Origin: JAZSQZ01 sp045538175
Lineage (GTDB): Bacteria; Bacillota; Clostridia; Christensenellales; UBA1242
Direction of reading: 5' to 3'
Length of the DNA stretch: 5,484 nucleotides
Assembly (NCBI GenBank): GCA_045538175.1
Contig: JAZSQZ010000150.1
Coordinates: forward strand, 1 to 5,484
Shown here: positions 1-4,533 of the stretch, in pieces
Layout: each line of letters opens with the position of its first letter
Position numbering within the stretch: position 1 is the stretch's first letter
Position numbers and translations under genes: made by a program
Notes under the pieces: generated by a model
What the model was told of the DNA's origin: nothing
The model's input: only the letters and a program-made list of their open reading frames with translations
The model's database searches: none

Positions 1-1
1 A

Positions 2-76
2 TTTGATGTTAATTTGTTTATTAAAGAATTTGAGAATTTAGATAGAGTTAATTCAGTAGAGAAAGATTTTCAATGA
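2..76 (+). CDS. C-terminal end of an unknown phage protein (partial)
   Basis: The only frame open from the left edge gives 24 residues (FDVNLFIKEFENLDRVNSVE and four more) before a TGA at 74-76. The other two forward frames hit stops early. The fragment is charged and helix-like in composition and is too short to assign. Its stop overlaps the next ATG as ATGA (73-76), the same coupling seen elsewhere in this window, which supports it as the real end of a gene. The 5' part lies outside the window. Confidence 0.6.
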   Translation, partial: FDVNLFIKEFENLDRVNSVEKDFQ

Positions 77-165
77 TATACCTGAAGAAATATTTGAGTT
101 TGTTTCAAAATCAATATCCTGATAAAGTATTTTCTTGGGAACAGGACAAAACACGGATACTTTGA
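73..165 (+). CDS. 30-codon reading frame, probable 5' part of a frame-shifted gene
   Basis: This ATG overlaps the upstream stop as ATGA and has a weak purine-rich site (GAGAAAG) upstream. It encodes 30 residues starting MIYLKKYLSLF and stops at TGA 163-165, directly after a CTT codon. The +1 frame is open from 98 right through the ATG at 194. Its translation just before 194 (GYFERIVCDGEVI) reads like ordinary protein and leads without a break into the downstream protein. The simplest reading is one gene of about 151 residues spanning 73-529 that changes frame once between about 98 and 165. The alternative is a separate short peptide followed by an independent gene. The function is unknown in either case. 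Confidence 0.45.
   Translation: MIYLKKYLSLFQNQYPDKVFSWEQDKTRIL
146..165 (+). other. Candidate +1 frame-change site (CTT TGA) or single-base indel
   Basis: The upstream frame ends with CTT TGA at 160-165. Skipping one base there continues as GAA CGA ATT and so on, joining the downstream frame. CTT TGA is the same slip codon plus stop used in the bacterial prfB (RF2) +1 programmed frameshift. The strong SD-like AGGGGG that precedes it in prfB is not present here. An equally good explanation is one extra A in the AAAA run at 148-151: with one A fewer, the joined protein would read DKHGYFERIV. The sequence alone cannot separate recoding, mutation and sequencing error. Confidence 0.35.
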
Positions 166-193
166 ACGAATTGTCTGTGATGGTGAAGTAATA

Positions 194-529
194 ATGGAAA
201 TTGAACGATATTACAAGACCATTCAAAATGAAAATGATGTTCCTGAAATAACAAAAGAAATTGACCCGAACAGAGGATATATTGTACTTTATTTCTTCAA
301 TGATGGTCACCAGAACCATTACAATTTTTATGGAATGGAAATTGAAGACCCTTATATGAATGAAAGAAAGGATTGGAATAAACTTCATTTATCATTAACA
401 GGTAGTGATTGGGTAGTCAAACAGTGTATTCCTTTTATGTTTCAGAGTAATCCTGAAGTTATAGAAAAGTTAAAAGAATCTTTAATGAAGCAAAATACAT
501 TTATGCAAGATTTTTCAAGAGGTGAATAA
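194..529 (+). CDS. Hypothetical phage protein, 111 aa (possibly the 3' part of a longer gene)
   Basis: This is an acidic, soluble protein with no signal peptide or membrane segment and no family I recognise. It has an aromatic-rich middle (IVLYFFNDGHQNHYNFYGM, about residues 36-54) and ends in a charged helix-like segment (about residues 85-111). The ATG at 194 has a modest SD-like GGTGA about nine bases upstream, so independent initiation is possible. However, coding-like sequence continues upstream in the same frame to about 98, so this start may be internal to a gene beginning at 73. The stop overlaps the exonuclease start by one base (TAATG), implying translational coupling with that replication gene. 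In T4, rnh also sits beside small DNA-binding and late-transcription genes, but I see no clear resemblance to those. Confidence 0.7.
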   Translation: MEIERYYKTIQNENDVPEITKEIDPNRGYIVLYFFNDGHQNHYNFYGMEIEDPYMNERKDWNKLHLSLTGSDWVVKQCIPFMFQSNPEVIEKLKESLMKQNTFMQDFSRGE

Positions 530-1422
530 TGGGTATTGAAGATTTTATGGATGAAGGCCAAGAAATAAAAACAAAAAGAGATGAAGTATTACTTATAGAT
601 TTTCATAACTTGGCTATGAGAAATTTATTTGCACAGCCTTATGACCCAACAGATGTTTCGTTTTTGGGCTTTCGTATTGCTATGCTTATGAGCATTAGAA
701 AACTTACAAGAGATTTTAAGCCAAATAGAATTATATTCTGTAGAGAAGCACACGATAGAAACTGGCGTTCTGATGTGTATGAAGAATATAAAGTAAATCG
801 TATTGCTGCAAGAGCAAGTTCAACAGTTGATTTTGAAGCATTTTTTCCTGTGAATGACTCATTTGTGCAGGGACTTAAAGACAGTATGAAAAACTGTCAA
901 TTTCTAACTGTTCCTCATTTGGAAGCTGATGATTTGATTGCTTCTATTGTAATGAATAAACCAGAATGGAATATTACTCTTGTTTCAACTGATAAGGATT
1001 TTTATCAACTTCATACACATAGAAACTTCAAACAGTATGACCCAATTAAGAATGAATTTGTAGCTGTAATGAACCCAGATGCTGCATTGGCAGAGAAGAT
1101 TGTTCGAGGTGATAGAAGTGATAACATTCCACCATTGAAGAAAGGTGTTGGTCAGAAAACATTTGCTAAGATTTATTCTGATGGTTTACAAGATTGGGTA
1201 ACAACAAATTTCCTACAGGAAGCATTTGATAGAAATACACAACTTATTTCATTCAAAGCAATTCCATTAGAATATCAAAAGCAAGTAAAGGACGCTGTAG
1301 ATAGCTTCCAACCAGGTGATTTTGACGCTCGTTCTTTCTATAATTTCGTTATTAGTGGCGGAATGGGCGGTTTCCTGGACAAAATCAACGATTTTATCAA
1401 TATTATTAAAGATGTAAAGTAA
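529..1422 (+). CDS. rnh: T4 RNase H-like 5'-3' exonuclease (FEN family)
   Basis: This 5' nuclease is expected to remove RNA primers and adjacent DNA from Okazaki fragments during phage replication. At 297 aa it is close to T4 RNase H (305 aa) and collinear with it as I recall that sequence. The metal-binding acidic residues are visible in order: D24 (LLIDFHN), E73 (IIFCRE, where T4 has IVLCID), the EADD cluster E132-D135, and D155 and D157 (STDKDF). GDRSDN (194-199) follows, leading into a helix-hairpin-helix-like GVGQKT (206-211). The arch region WRSDVYEEYKVNR (79-91) also matches, as does the C-terminal FYNFVISGGMGGFLDKINDF. The start has an AGAGGTG ribosome-binding site and overlaps the upstream stop by one base. 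The T4-type C-terminal end favours RNase H over a Pol I-type 5' exonuclease domain. Confidence 0.92.
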   Translation: MGIEDFMDEGQEIKTKRDEVLLIDFHNLAMRNLFAQPYDPTDVSFLGFRIAMLMSIRKLTRDFKPNRIIFCREAHDRNWRSDVYEEYKVNRIAARASSTVDFEAFFPVNDSFVQGLKDSMKNCQFLTVPHLEADDLIASIVMNKPEWNITLVSTDKDFYQLHTHRNFKQYDPIKNEFVAVMNPDAALAEKIVRGDRSDNIPPLKKGVGQKTFAKIYSDGLQDWVTTNFLQEAFDRNTQLISFKAIPLEYQKQVKDAVDSFQPGDFDARSFYNFVISGGMGGFLDKINDFINIIKDVK

Positions 1423-1443
1423 ACTCTTTTTCATAAACATATA

Positions 1444-1472
1444 TTGAAAACTATTAACCAATTTATTATATT
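1444..1472 (+). promoter_or_regulatory. Sigma70-like promoter before the M16 protease gene
   Basis: A -35-like TTGAAA (1444-1449) and a -10-like TATATT (1467-1472) are separated by exactly 17 bases in the only sizeable intergenic gap of the left half (1423-1504). Transcription would start near 1479, giving a short leader ending in a strong ribosome-binding site. Such hexamers are common by chance in AT-rich DNA, so the support comes from spacing and placement. The gene downstream is also distinct in base composition, consistent with a separately expressed unit. Confidence 0.5.
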
Positions 1473-1492
1473 GGATTAGAAAATTTAACTAA

Positions 1493-1498
1493 AAGGAG
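1493..1498 (+). promoter_or_regulatory. Strong Shine-Dalgarno site AAGGAG
   Basis: AAGGAG lies six bases before the ATG at 1505 and is the best ribosome-binding site in the window. It fixes the start of the protease gene and suggests high translation. Most other genes here rely on weaker sites or stop-start overlaps. Confidence 0.75.
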
Positions 1499-1504
1499 CA
1501 GATA

Positions 1505-2623
1505 ATGGCTTATATTTACGAAAAGAAATCACTTAAAATGACTGGTCTTTACATTACTTTCAACCGTGGCGGTTTGTACGATGCTGAAGGTGAATATGGA
1601 ACTTCGCACTTGATGGAACATTTGCTTTGCAAGACTTTCAAGGACGAATATTCTAACTTGACGAAACTTAATGTTGATTGGAATGCTTACACAAGTAATG
1701 AACTTGTTGTTGTTCATTTCACTGGTTTGGAAAAGTACTTTACTGGTGAAGTGAAAACTCGTTTGGTGAAAAAGTTGCTCGGTGGTATTTCTATTTCCCG
1801 TGAAGAATTTGAAACTGAAAAGAATGTAGTTCTTCAGGAATATATGGATAGCTTCAATGACCCAGAAACAATGGGAAATGTTATCCGTGAAAAGTTTAAT
1901 TATTTTGGTGCTATTGGTCGCAAGGCTGATATTGAAAAATTCTCTTTTGAAGATATGCAGCGCCATTACGAGTTGTATTATACAAAGCCGAATAAAATTA
2001 TTGAAGTCGGCCCATCTTCTACTGATTTCTCTTTCGTGAATTTTGCTGAAACACCTGTTGTGCCAGCAAGAAAGCTAAAGTATTCTGACAAGAACAAGAA
2101 TGTTGAAACAGAACCACTTCCTGAAAACAATAAAACTACAGTTCGTTATTTGAGTAAGAAGATGGTTTCCAAGGCTGATTACCCAGCATTGAAGACTGCA
2201 TTGGTGATGTTGACTGGTGGTCTTGAGTCTCCGATGTTCAAGCGTATTCGTGAAGAAAAGGGTCTGTGCTATGGTGTGTTTGGTTTTACAACCAATTTCA
2301 TTACTGATGCTTCCATTGTGTTCGGCGCCACCACTGACCAGAAGAATAAGGACGCTTTGAAGAATGAATTTGAATATTTCTTCAACGATATTAAGCCACA
2401 TTTGACACAGGAACGCTTTAACGATGTTATTCAAAGCTATTCCATCAGTGAGGAAGAAAACAAGATTTTCCGTTACAAGATTGTTAGTGATGTAATCCGT
2501 AAGGGTTATGTAATGATTGGCAAATCTTATAAGAAGCTCACTCTTGAGAAGGTTCAAGAAGTTGCTGCCAAATACATTAACAAAGACAATTTGAAGCTTT
2601 TCTTCATTAACGAAAAGGTATAA
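1505..2623 (+). CDS. M16-family zinc metallopeptidase
   Basis: This is an inverse-zincin (M16, pitrilysin/processing-peptidase type) protease of 372 aa, somewhat shorter than the roughly 400-430 aa of typical bacterial single-chain members. The inverted zinc motif HLMEH (H35, E38, H39) is intact. The second part of the site lies in the segment around residues 101-113, with E105 and the probable third zinc ligand E112, seven residues apart as in pitrilysin. The C-terminal half holds the family signature FKRIREEKGLCYGV (about 245-258) with the conserved R249 and Y256. Both halves are therefore present and the enzyme should be active. There is no signal peptide, so it should act in the host cytoplasm or inside virions. 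It has its own promoter and strong SD. One sampled stretch (2221-2280) is 45% GC, far above the nuclease gene at the right end. Its substrate is unknown; head maturation, peptide clearance and attack on a host protein are all guesses. Confidence 0.9.
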   Translation: MAYIYEKKSLKMTGLYITFNRGGLYDAEGEYGTSHLMEHLLCKTFKDEYSNLTKLNVDWNAYTSNELVVVHFTGLEKYFTGEVKTRLVKKLLGGISISREEFETEKNVVLQEYMDSFNDPETMGNVIREKFNYFGAIGRKADIEKFSFEDMQRHYELYYTKPNKIIEVGPSSTDFSFVNFAETPVVPARKLKYSDKNKNVETEPLPENNKTTVRYLSKKMVSKADYPALKTALVMLTGGLESPMFKRIREEKGLCYGVFGFTTNFITDASIVFGATTDQKNKDALKNEFEYFFNDIKPHLTQERFNDVIQSYSISEEENKIFRYKIVSDVIRKGYVMIGKSYKKLTLEKVQEVAAKYINKDNLKLFFINEKV

Positions 2624-2625
2624 TA

Positions 2626-2886
2626 ATGATTAATTTAGGTTGGATTCCCGGATATTTGCAGACTTGTGGAAATATGCTTAGAAATTCAATGAGCAATTCT
2701 TCATATAGGTCTGCTGAAATAGACAGTTATGGAAAGAAAGTAATGGCTCTAATGGATGCAGACCCTATGGCAAGTGTCCTTTATAGTGATTTACATTCTG
2801 TTTCAAAGATTATGGCAGATTGTGAATATGAAGGGAAAACACCTGAATACTGTTACCAACAAATTAGACAGAGTTATGGACTATGA
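2626..2886 (+). CDS. Hypothetical protein, 86 aa
   Basis: This gene begins two bases after the protease stop, with AAAAGG about nine bases upstream as a plausible ribosome-binding site, and its TGA overlaps the next ATG (ATGA, 2883-2886). The product is small and soluble, rich in serine, methionine and tyrosine, with three cysteines (C14, C66, C76) that are not arranged as an obvious metal site. There is no signal peptide, membrane span or known motif. It is probably co-transcribed with the M16 protease; whether it is a substrate or partner of that enzyme cannot be told from sequence. Confidence 0.75.
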   Translation: MINLGWIPGYLQTCGNMLRNSMSNSSYRSAEIDSYGKKVMALMDADPMASVLYSDLHSVSKIMADCEYEGKTPEYCYQQIRQSYGL

Positions 2887-3443
2887 TACAGTGTTCAAGA
2901 ACCATATCAAAAGAAGAAAAATTTTTATTTGGTTTGCGTGATTATGCGAAGTCACTAGGTTGTACTTGTGATTATCATAATGGTTATGACCCAAGTCTAG
3001 GCATAGATTGCGTAGCTCCAGACCATGCTTTTATTATGTGTAAGTACAACAGCAAGAATATTTTTCTTCTTGAATATGATGGTTGGGACCGTTGTGAAAA
3101 TTACGGTAACATTTTTGACCGAGAACGCTTCTATATACATACATTCAATGAGTGTAAACCATTTCCTAAATTTAAAAAGATGGTGAATGATTTGAAGAAA
3201 ATGCTTAGAATGGAGTATTATAGTGTTCCATACAGTCTAGATAATCAGTATACAAGAACAATTATTCCAAGCATTTATGGCTGGGATGATACTACTATAC
3301 AAAAAGTGAGTTCAAGATACTTGTACTCATCTGTTGAAGATGTTAAAAATCTAATGAAGTATATGGTATCAGAAAATGAAGTCAATTTAAAACTTCGTGA
3401 CAATTACATTAAAAAAATCAAATTAACAGAGGATTTTATATGA
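2883..3443 (+). CDS. Hypothetical cysteine-rich protein, 186 aa
   Basis: I do not recognise a family. All seven cysteines fall in the first half (C4, C27, C29, C43, C53, C71, C91), which also has an aromatic, acidic stretch around residues 62-79 (LLEYDGWDR and onward). The second half is basic and helix-like, with no cysteines. The cysteine distribution suggests an N-terminal domain that may bind metal and a separate C-terminal domain, but no standard zinc-finger spacing is clear. It is locked between neighbours by ATGA overlaps at both ends (2883-2886 and 3440-3443), so it is translated as part of the protease-to-dUTPase operon. Confidence 0.78.
   Translation: MIQCSRTISKEEKFLFGLRDYAKSLGCTCDYHNGYDPSLGIDCVAPDHAFIMCKYNSKNIFLLEYDGWDRCENYGNIFDRERFYIHTFNECKPFPKFKKMVNDLKKMLRMEYYSVPYSLDNQYTRTIIPSIYGWDDTTIQKVSSRYLYSSVEDVKNLMKYMVSENEVNLKLRDNYIKKIKLTEDFI
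3428..3433 (+). promoter_or_regulatory. Shine-Dalgarno site AGAGGA for the dUTPase gene
   Basis: AGAGGA ends six bases before the ATG at 3440, inside the end of the upstream gene. It supports that start, which also overlaps the upstream stop as ATGA. Confidence 0.6.
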
Positions 3444-3874
3444 GTAAGACAATTATCGTTCAATACAAAGATGACACAATTAAGCGCCTAGAAAAGATTG
3501 AAAAGGGTGACTGGGTGGATTTGTATGCAGCAGAAAATATTGTTGTAACAGAAAATGAAGTAACCCTTATTCCACTAGGTGTTGCGATGAAACTTCCTGA
3601 AGGCTATGAAGCACATTTGGCTCCAAGAAGTTCAACATACAAGAATTTTAAGATTATTCAGGCAAATTCTGTTGGTGTTGTGGATAACAGTTATTGCGGT
3701 CCTAATGATTGGTGGTATTTCCCAGCAATTTCTTTGAATGGTTCTCGTATCATTCATAAGGGTGACAAGATTTGTCAATTCCGTATTATGGAAAAGCAAC
3801 CAGAACTTGAGTTCATTGAAGGTAAGATGGATAGTCCTGACCGTGGTGGCTTTGGTAGCACTGGCACAAATTAA
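3440..3874 (+). CDS. dut: dUTP diphosphatase (trimeric dUTPase)
   Basis: The enzyme hydrolyses dUTP to dUMP and pyrophosphate, keeping uracil out of DNA and feeding dTMP synthesis; it works as a homotrimer with shared active sites. All five family motifs can be seen in 144 aa, a normal length. Motif I is GDWVDLYAA (23-31, a variant of the usual GYDLxA). Motif II is APRSS (61-65). Motif III is GVVDNSYCG (79-87) with the catalytic aspartate D82. Motif IV is GDKICQF (108-114). The C-terminal arm RGGFGSTG (135-142) is motif V. The NDWWYFPA insert after motif III recalls dUTPases of Firmicutes and their phages, so a relative from that group is possible. It closes the operon begun by the protease gene. 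Confidence 0.95.
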   Translation: MSKTIIVQYKDDTIKRLEKIEKGDWVDLYAAENIVVTENEVTLIPLGVAMKLPEGYEAHLAPRSSTYKNFKIIQANSVGVVDNSYCGPNDWWYFPAISLNGSRIIHKGDKICQFRIMEKQPELEFIEGKMDSPDRGGFGSTGTN

Positions 3875-3883
3875 GTGGTAAGT

Positions 3884-4057
3884 ATGAATAAAGAAATACT
3901 CCAACAGAAAATTGATGAAATAACGAAACAAATAAGTTATTGGAAGGAACAAGTATTTGTTACTAATCCTGACGATATGGAACAGTTAAATACTACCTTA
4001 ATTTCGTTGGAGTATGTTCTTTACAATTACAAAAAGATGTTGAAAAAATATGAATAA
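3884..4057 (+). CDS. Small coiled-coil-like protein, 57 aa
   Basis: I chose the ATG at 3884, ten bases after the dUTPase stop; a GTG at 3875 in the same frame would add three residues but lies directly on that stop. The upstream AAGTGG is a weak ribosome-binding site. The product is charged and almost entirely helix-forming, with hydrophobic residues at heptad-like intervals (MNKEILQQKIDEITKQI at the start and LEYVLYNYKKMLKK near the end) and one likely turn at TNPDD (27-31). This suggests a two-helix hairpin. It overlaps the next gene by eight bases. The shape resembles the helical chorismate mutase beside it, but I see none of that family's catalytic residues. The function is unknown. Confidence 0.65.
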   Translation: MNKEILQQKIDEITKQISYWKEQVFVTNPDDMEQLNTTLISLEYVLYNYKKMLKKYE

Positions 4058-4310
4058 GTTGCACCGTGATATAGACAAGATAGATGATAAAATCTTTAAG
4101 TTGCTTGCTGAAAGATTGTCAAAGGCAAAGCATATTGGAGAATTGAAGCGTTATTTCAAACAACCATTAACGAATGAAGAACGAGAAGCAGAAATTTTGT
4201 CTAAAGCGGATAATCCTGATTATGTTAAGTATAAGGACGAAATAACTGCAATTTATAAAACAATTTTTGAACAAATGAAAAAGCTGGAACAAGATGAAAA
4301 CAATATTTGA
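4050..4310 (+). CDS. AroQ-class chorismate mutase
   Basis: Chorismate mutase converts chorismate to prephenate, the branch point to phenylalanine and tyrosine. The 86 residues match the stand-alone AroQ all-helical dimer fold in length and pattern (LHRDIDKIDDKIFKLLAER). Set against the E. coli P-protein domain as I recall it, key residues line up: R22 (R28), K33 (K39), R45 (R51) and E46 (E52), with E80 at the Q88 position, a substitution found in other mutases. Differences are H5 where the cross-subunit R11 is expected (R6 is adjacent), N42 for D48 and M76 for S84. There is no signal peptide, so it is cytoplasmic. It overlaps the previous gene by eight bases and the next by 17, fitting an operon. 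Related AroQ-fold enzymes such as isochorismate-pyruvate lyase remain possible. Confidence 0.8.
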   Translation: MNKLHRDIDKIDDKIFKLLAERLSKAKHIGELKRYFKQPLTNEEREAEILSKADNPDYVKYKDEITAIYKTIFEQMKKLEQDENNI

Positions 4311-4428
4311 GTTCATAGTTTCGTTTTTCTCACTTTTATTTGGATTGATACTTATTGTATTGGTGCTTTTACCAATGTGTCTTGTTAGTGATTTACTAAG
4401 CGACTTTTTCAGTTCAAATGATTATTAA
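4294..4428 (+). CDS. Small single-span membrane protein, 44 aa
   Basis: This ATG lies within the end of the chorismate mutase gene (17-base overlap) and has a weak GGA element about eight bases upstream. The translation starts MKTIFEFIVSFFSLLFG, then LILIVLVLLPMCLV, and ends in an acidic, polar tail (SDLLSDFFSSNDY). Residues 4-31 are almost uninterrupted hydrophobic sequence, long enough for one membrane helix with the acidic tail after it. Random DNA rarely gives such a clean membrane-protein pattern. The function is unknown; phages carry many such small inner-membrane proteins, and no holin or spanin feature is specific enough to claim. Confidence 0.65.
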   Translation: MKTIFEFIVSFFSLLFGLILIVLVLLPMCLVSDLLSDFFSSNDY

Positions 4429-4516
4429 TGAAGGACAGGCATCACCTCGTGTGCTTGATGATAGTTGCCGCTATTATCTAACTTCATATAAATATATTAA
4501 GGACGGCAATCCTTAA
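4418..4516 (+). CDS. Possible 32-aa peptide upstream of the nuclease gene
   Basis: The ATG overlaps the end of the 44-aa gene by 11 bases, and the frame ends in tandem stops (TAA TAA, 4514-4519). The translation (MIINEGQASPRVLDDSCRYY, then LTSYKYIKDGNP) has balanced composition and reads like real protein, but there is no clear ribosome-binding site. It may be a small gene or the remnant of one interrupted when the nuclease gene arrived. A second short frame, ATG 4428 to TAA 4481 (17 codons, hydrophobic), overlaps it and starts as TAATG on the previous stop. The region's unusual base composition could equally come from RNA structure, so coding status is open. Confidence 0.4.
   Translation: MIINEGQASPRVLDDSCRYYLTSYKYIKDGNP
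4487..4494 (+). promoter_or_regulatory. T4-type late promoter octamer TATAAATA
   Basis: This is an exact match to the T4 late-promoter element recognised by gp55-RNA polymerase. Transcription would begin about six bases downstream, near 4500, just before the nuclease gene and after the strand that could mask its ribosome-binding site. One or two chance matches are expected in DNA this AT-rich, so position is the main argument. Relevance depends on the phage having a gp55-like late sigma factor, which this window does not show. Confidence 0.4.
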
Positions 4517-4518
4517 TA
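4495..4518 (+). repeat. Perfect 9-bp inverted repeat (hairpin)
   Basis: TATTAAGGA (4495-4503) and TCCTTAATA (4510-4518) pair completely around a six-base loop CGGCAA. The stem starts one base after the TATAAATA octamer and spans the stop codons of the 32-codon frame. No run of T follows (the next bases are mostly A), so it is not a convincing intrinsic terminator. An RNA-control element or processing site is more likely. Confidence 0.7.
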
Positions 4519-4533
4519 AAAATGCGAGGTATT

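Larger units (their letters stand above)
4444..4530 (+). promoter_or_regulatory. Putative RNA structure masking the nuclease ribosome-binding site
   Basis: ACCTCG (4444-4449) is exactly complementary to CGAGGT (4525-4530), the only SD-like sequence before the ATG at 4534. With two G-T wobbles and one more A-T pair the helix extends to nine pairs (4444-4452 with 4522-4530). A perfect hairpin lies between the strands. Its loop CGGCAA (4504-4509) is fully complementary to TTGCCG (4465-4470), a possible pseudoknot. A competing local stem pairs GGCATCA (4438-4444) with TGA and TGCC within 4459-4469. The 4431-4471 segment is about 54% GC by my count, well above its surroundings. These pairings are seen in the sequence; their regulatory role is inferred. 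Confidence 0.45.

Noticed and set aside
53..388. Minus-strand open frame of 111 codons
   Set aside because: It lies antisense to a coding strand whose frames are coupled by overlaps, and its translation is rich in I, F and N as expected from the complement of AT-rich coding DNA.
1411..1436. AAAG-TAAACT-CTTTTT after the exonuclease as a terminator
   Set aside because: The stem is only four weak pairs, too short for an intrinsic terminator.
1529..1966. Long minus-strand frame inside the protease gene
   Set aside because: It is fully antisense to the conserved M16 catalytic region and has no credible ribosome-binding site; the same applies to the minus frame at 2075-2557.
2756..2941. Plus-strand frame overlapping the two orphan genes
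   Set aside because: It overlaps both coupled genes in another frame and has no ribosome-binding site or recognisable protein pattern.
3632..3952. Minus-strand frame across the dUTPase gene
   Set aside because: It is antisense to dUTPase motifs II-V, which fully explain the sequence.
4428..4481. 17-codon hydrophobic frame starting at TAATG
   Set aside because: It is very short, lacks a ribosome-binding site and overlaps a longer, more protein-like frame; kept only as an alternative in the 32-codon entry.
4429..4533. Group I intron or hammerhead-type ribozyme before the nuclease gene
   Set aside because: I could not find the group I core elements or interrupted exons. TTGATGA at 4455-4461 resembles the hammerhead CTGATGA core, but the partner GAAA and three stems are missing.
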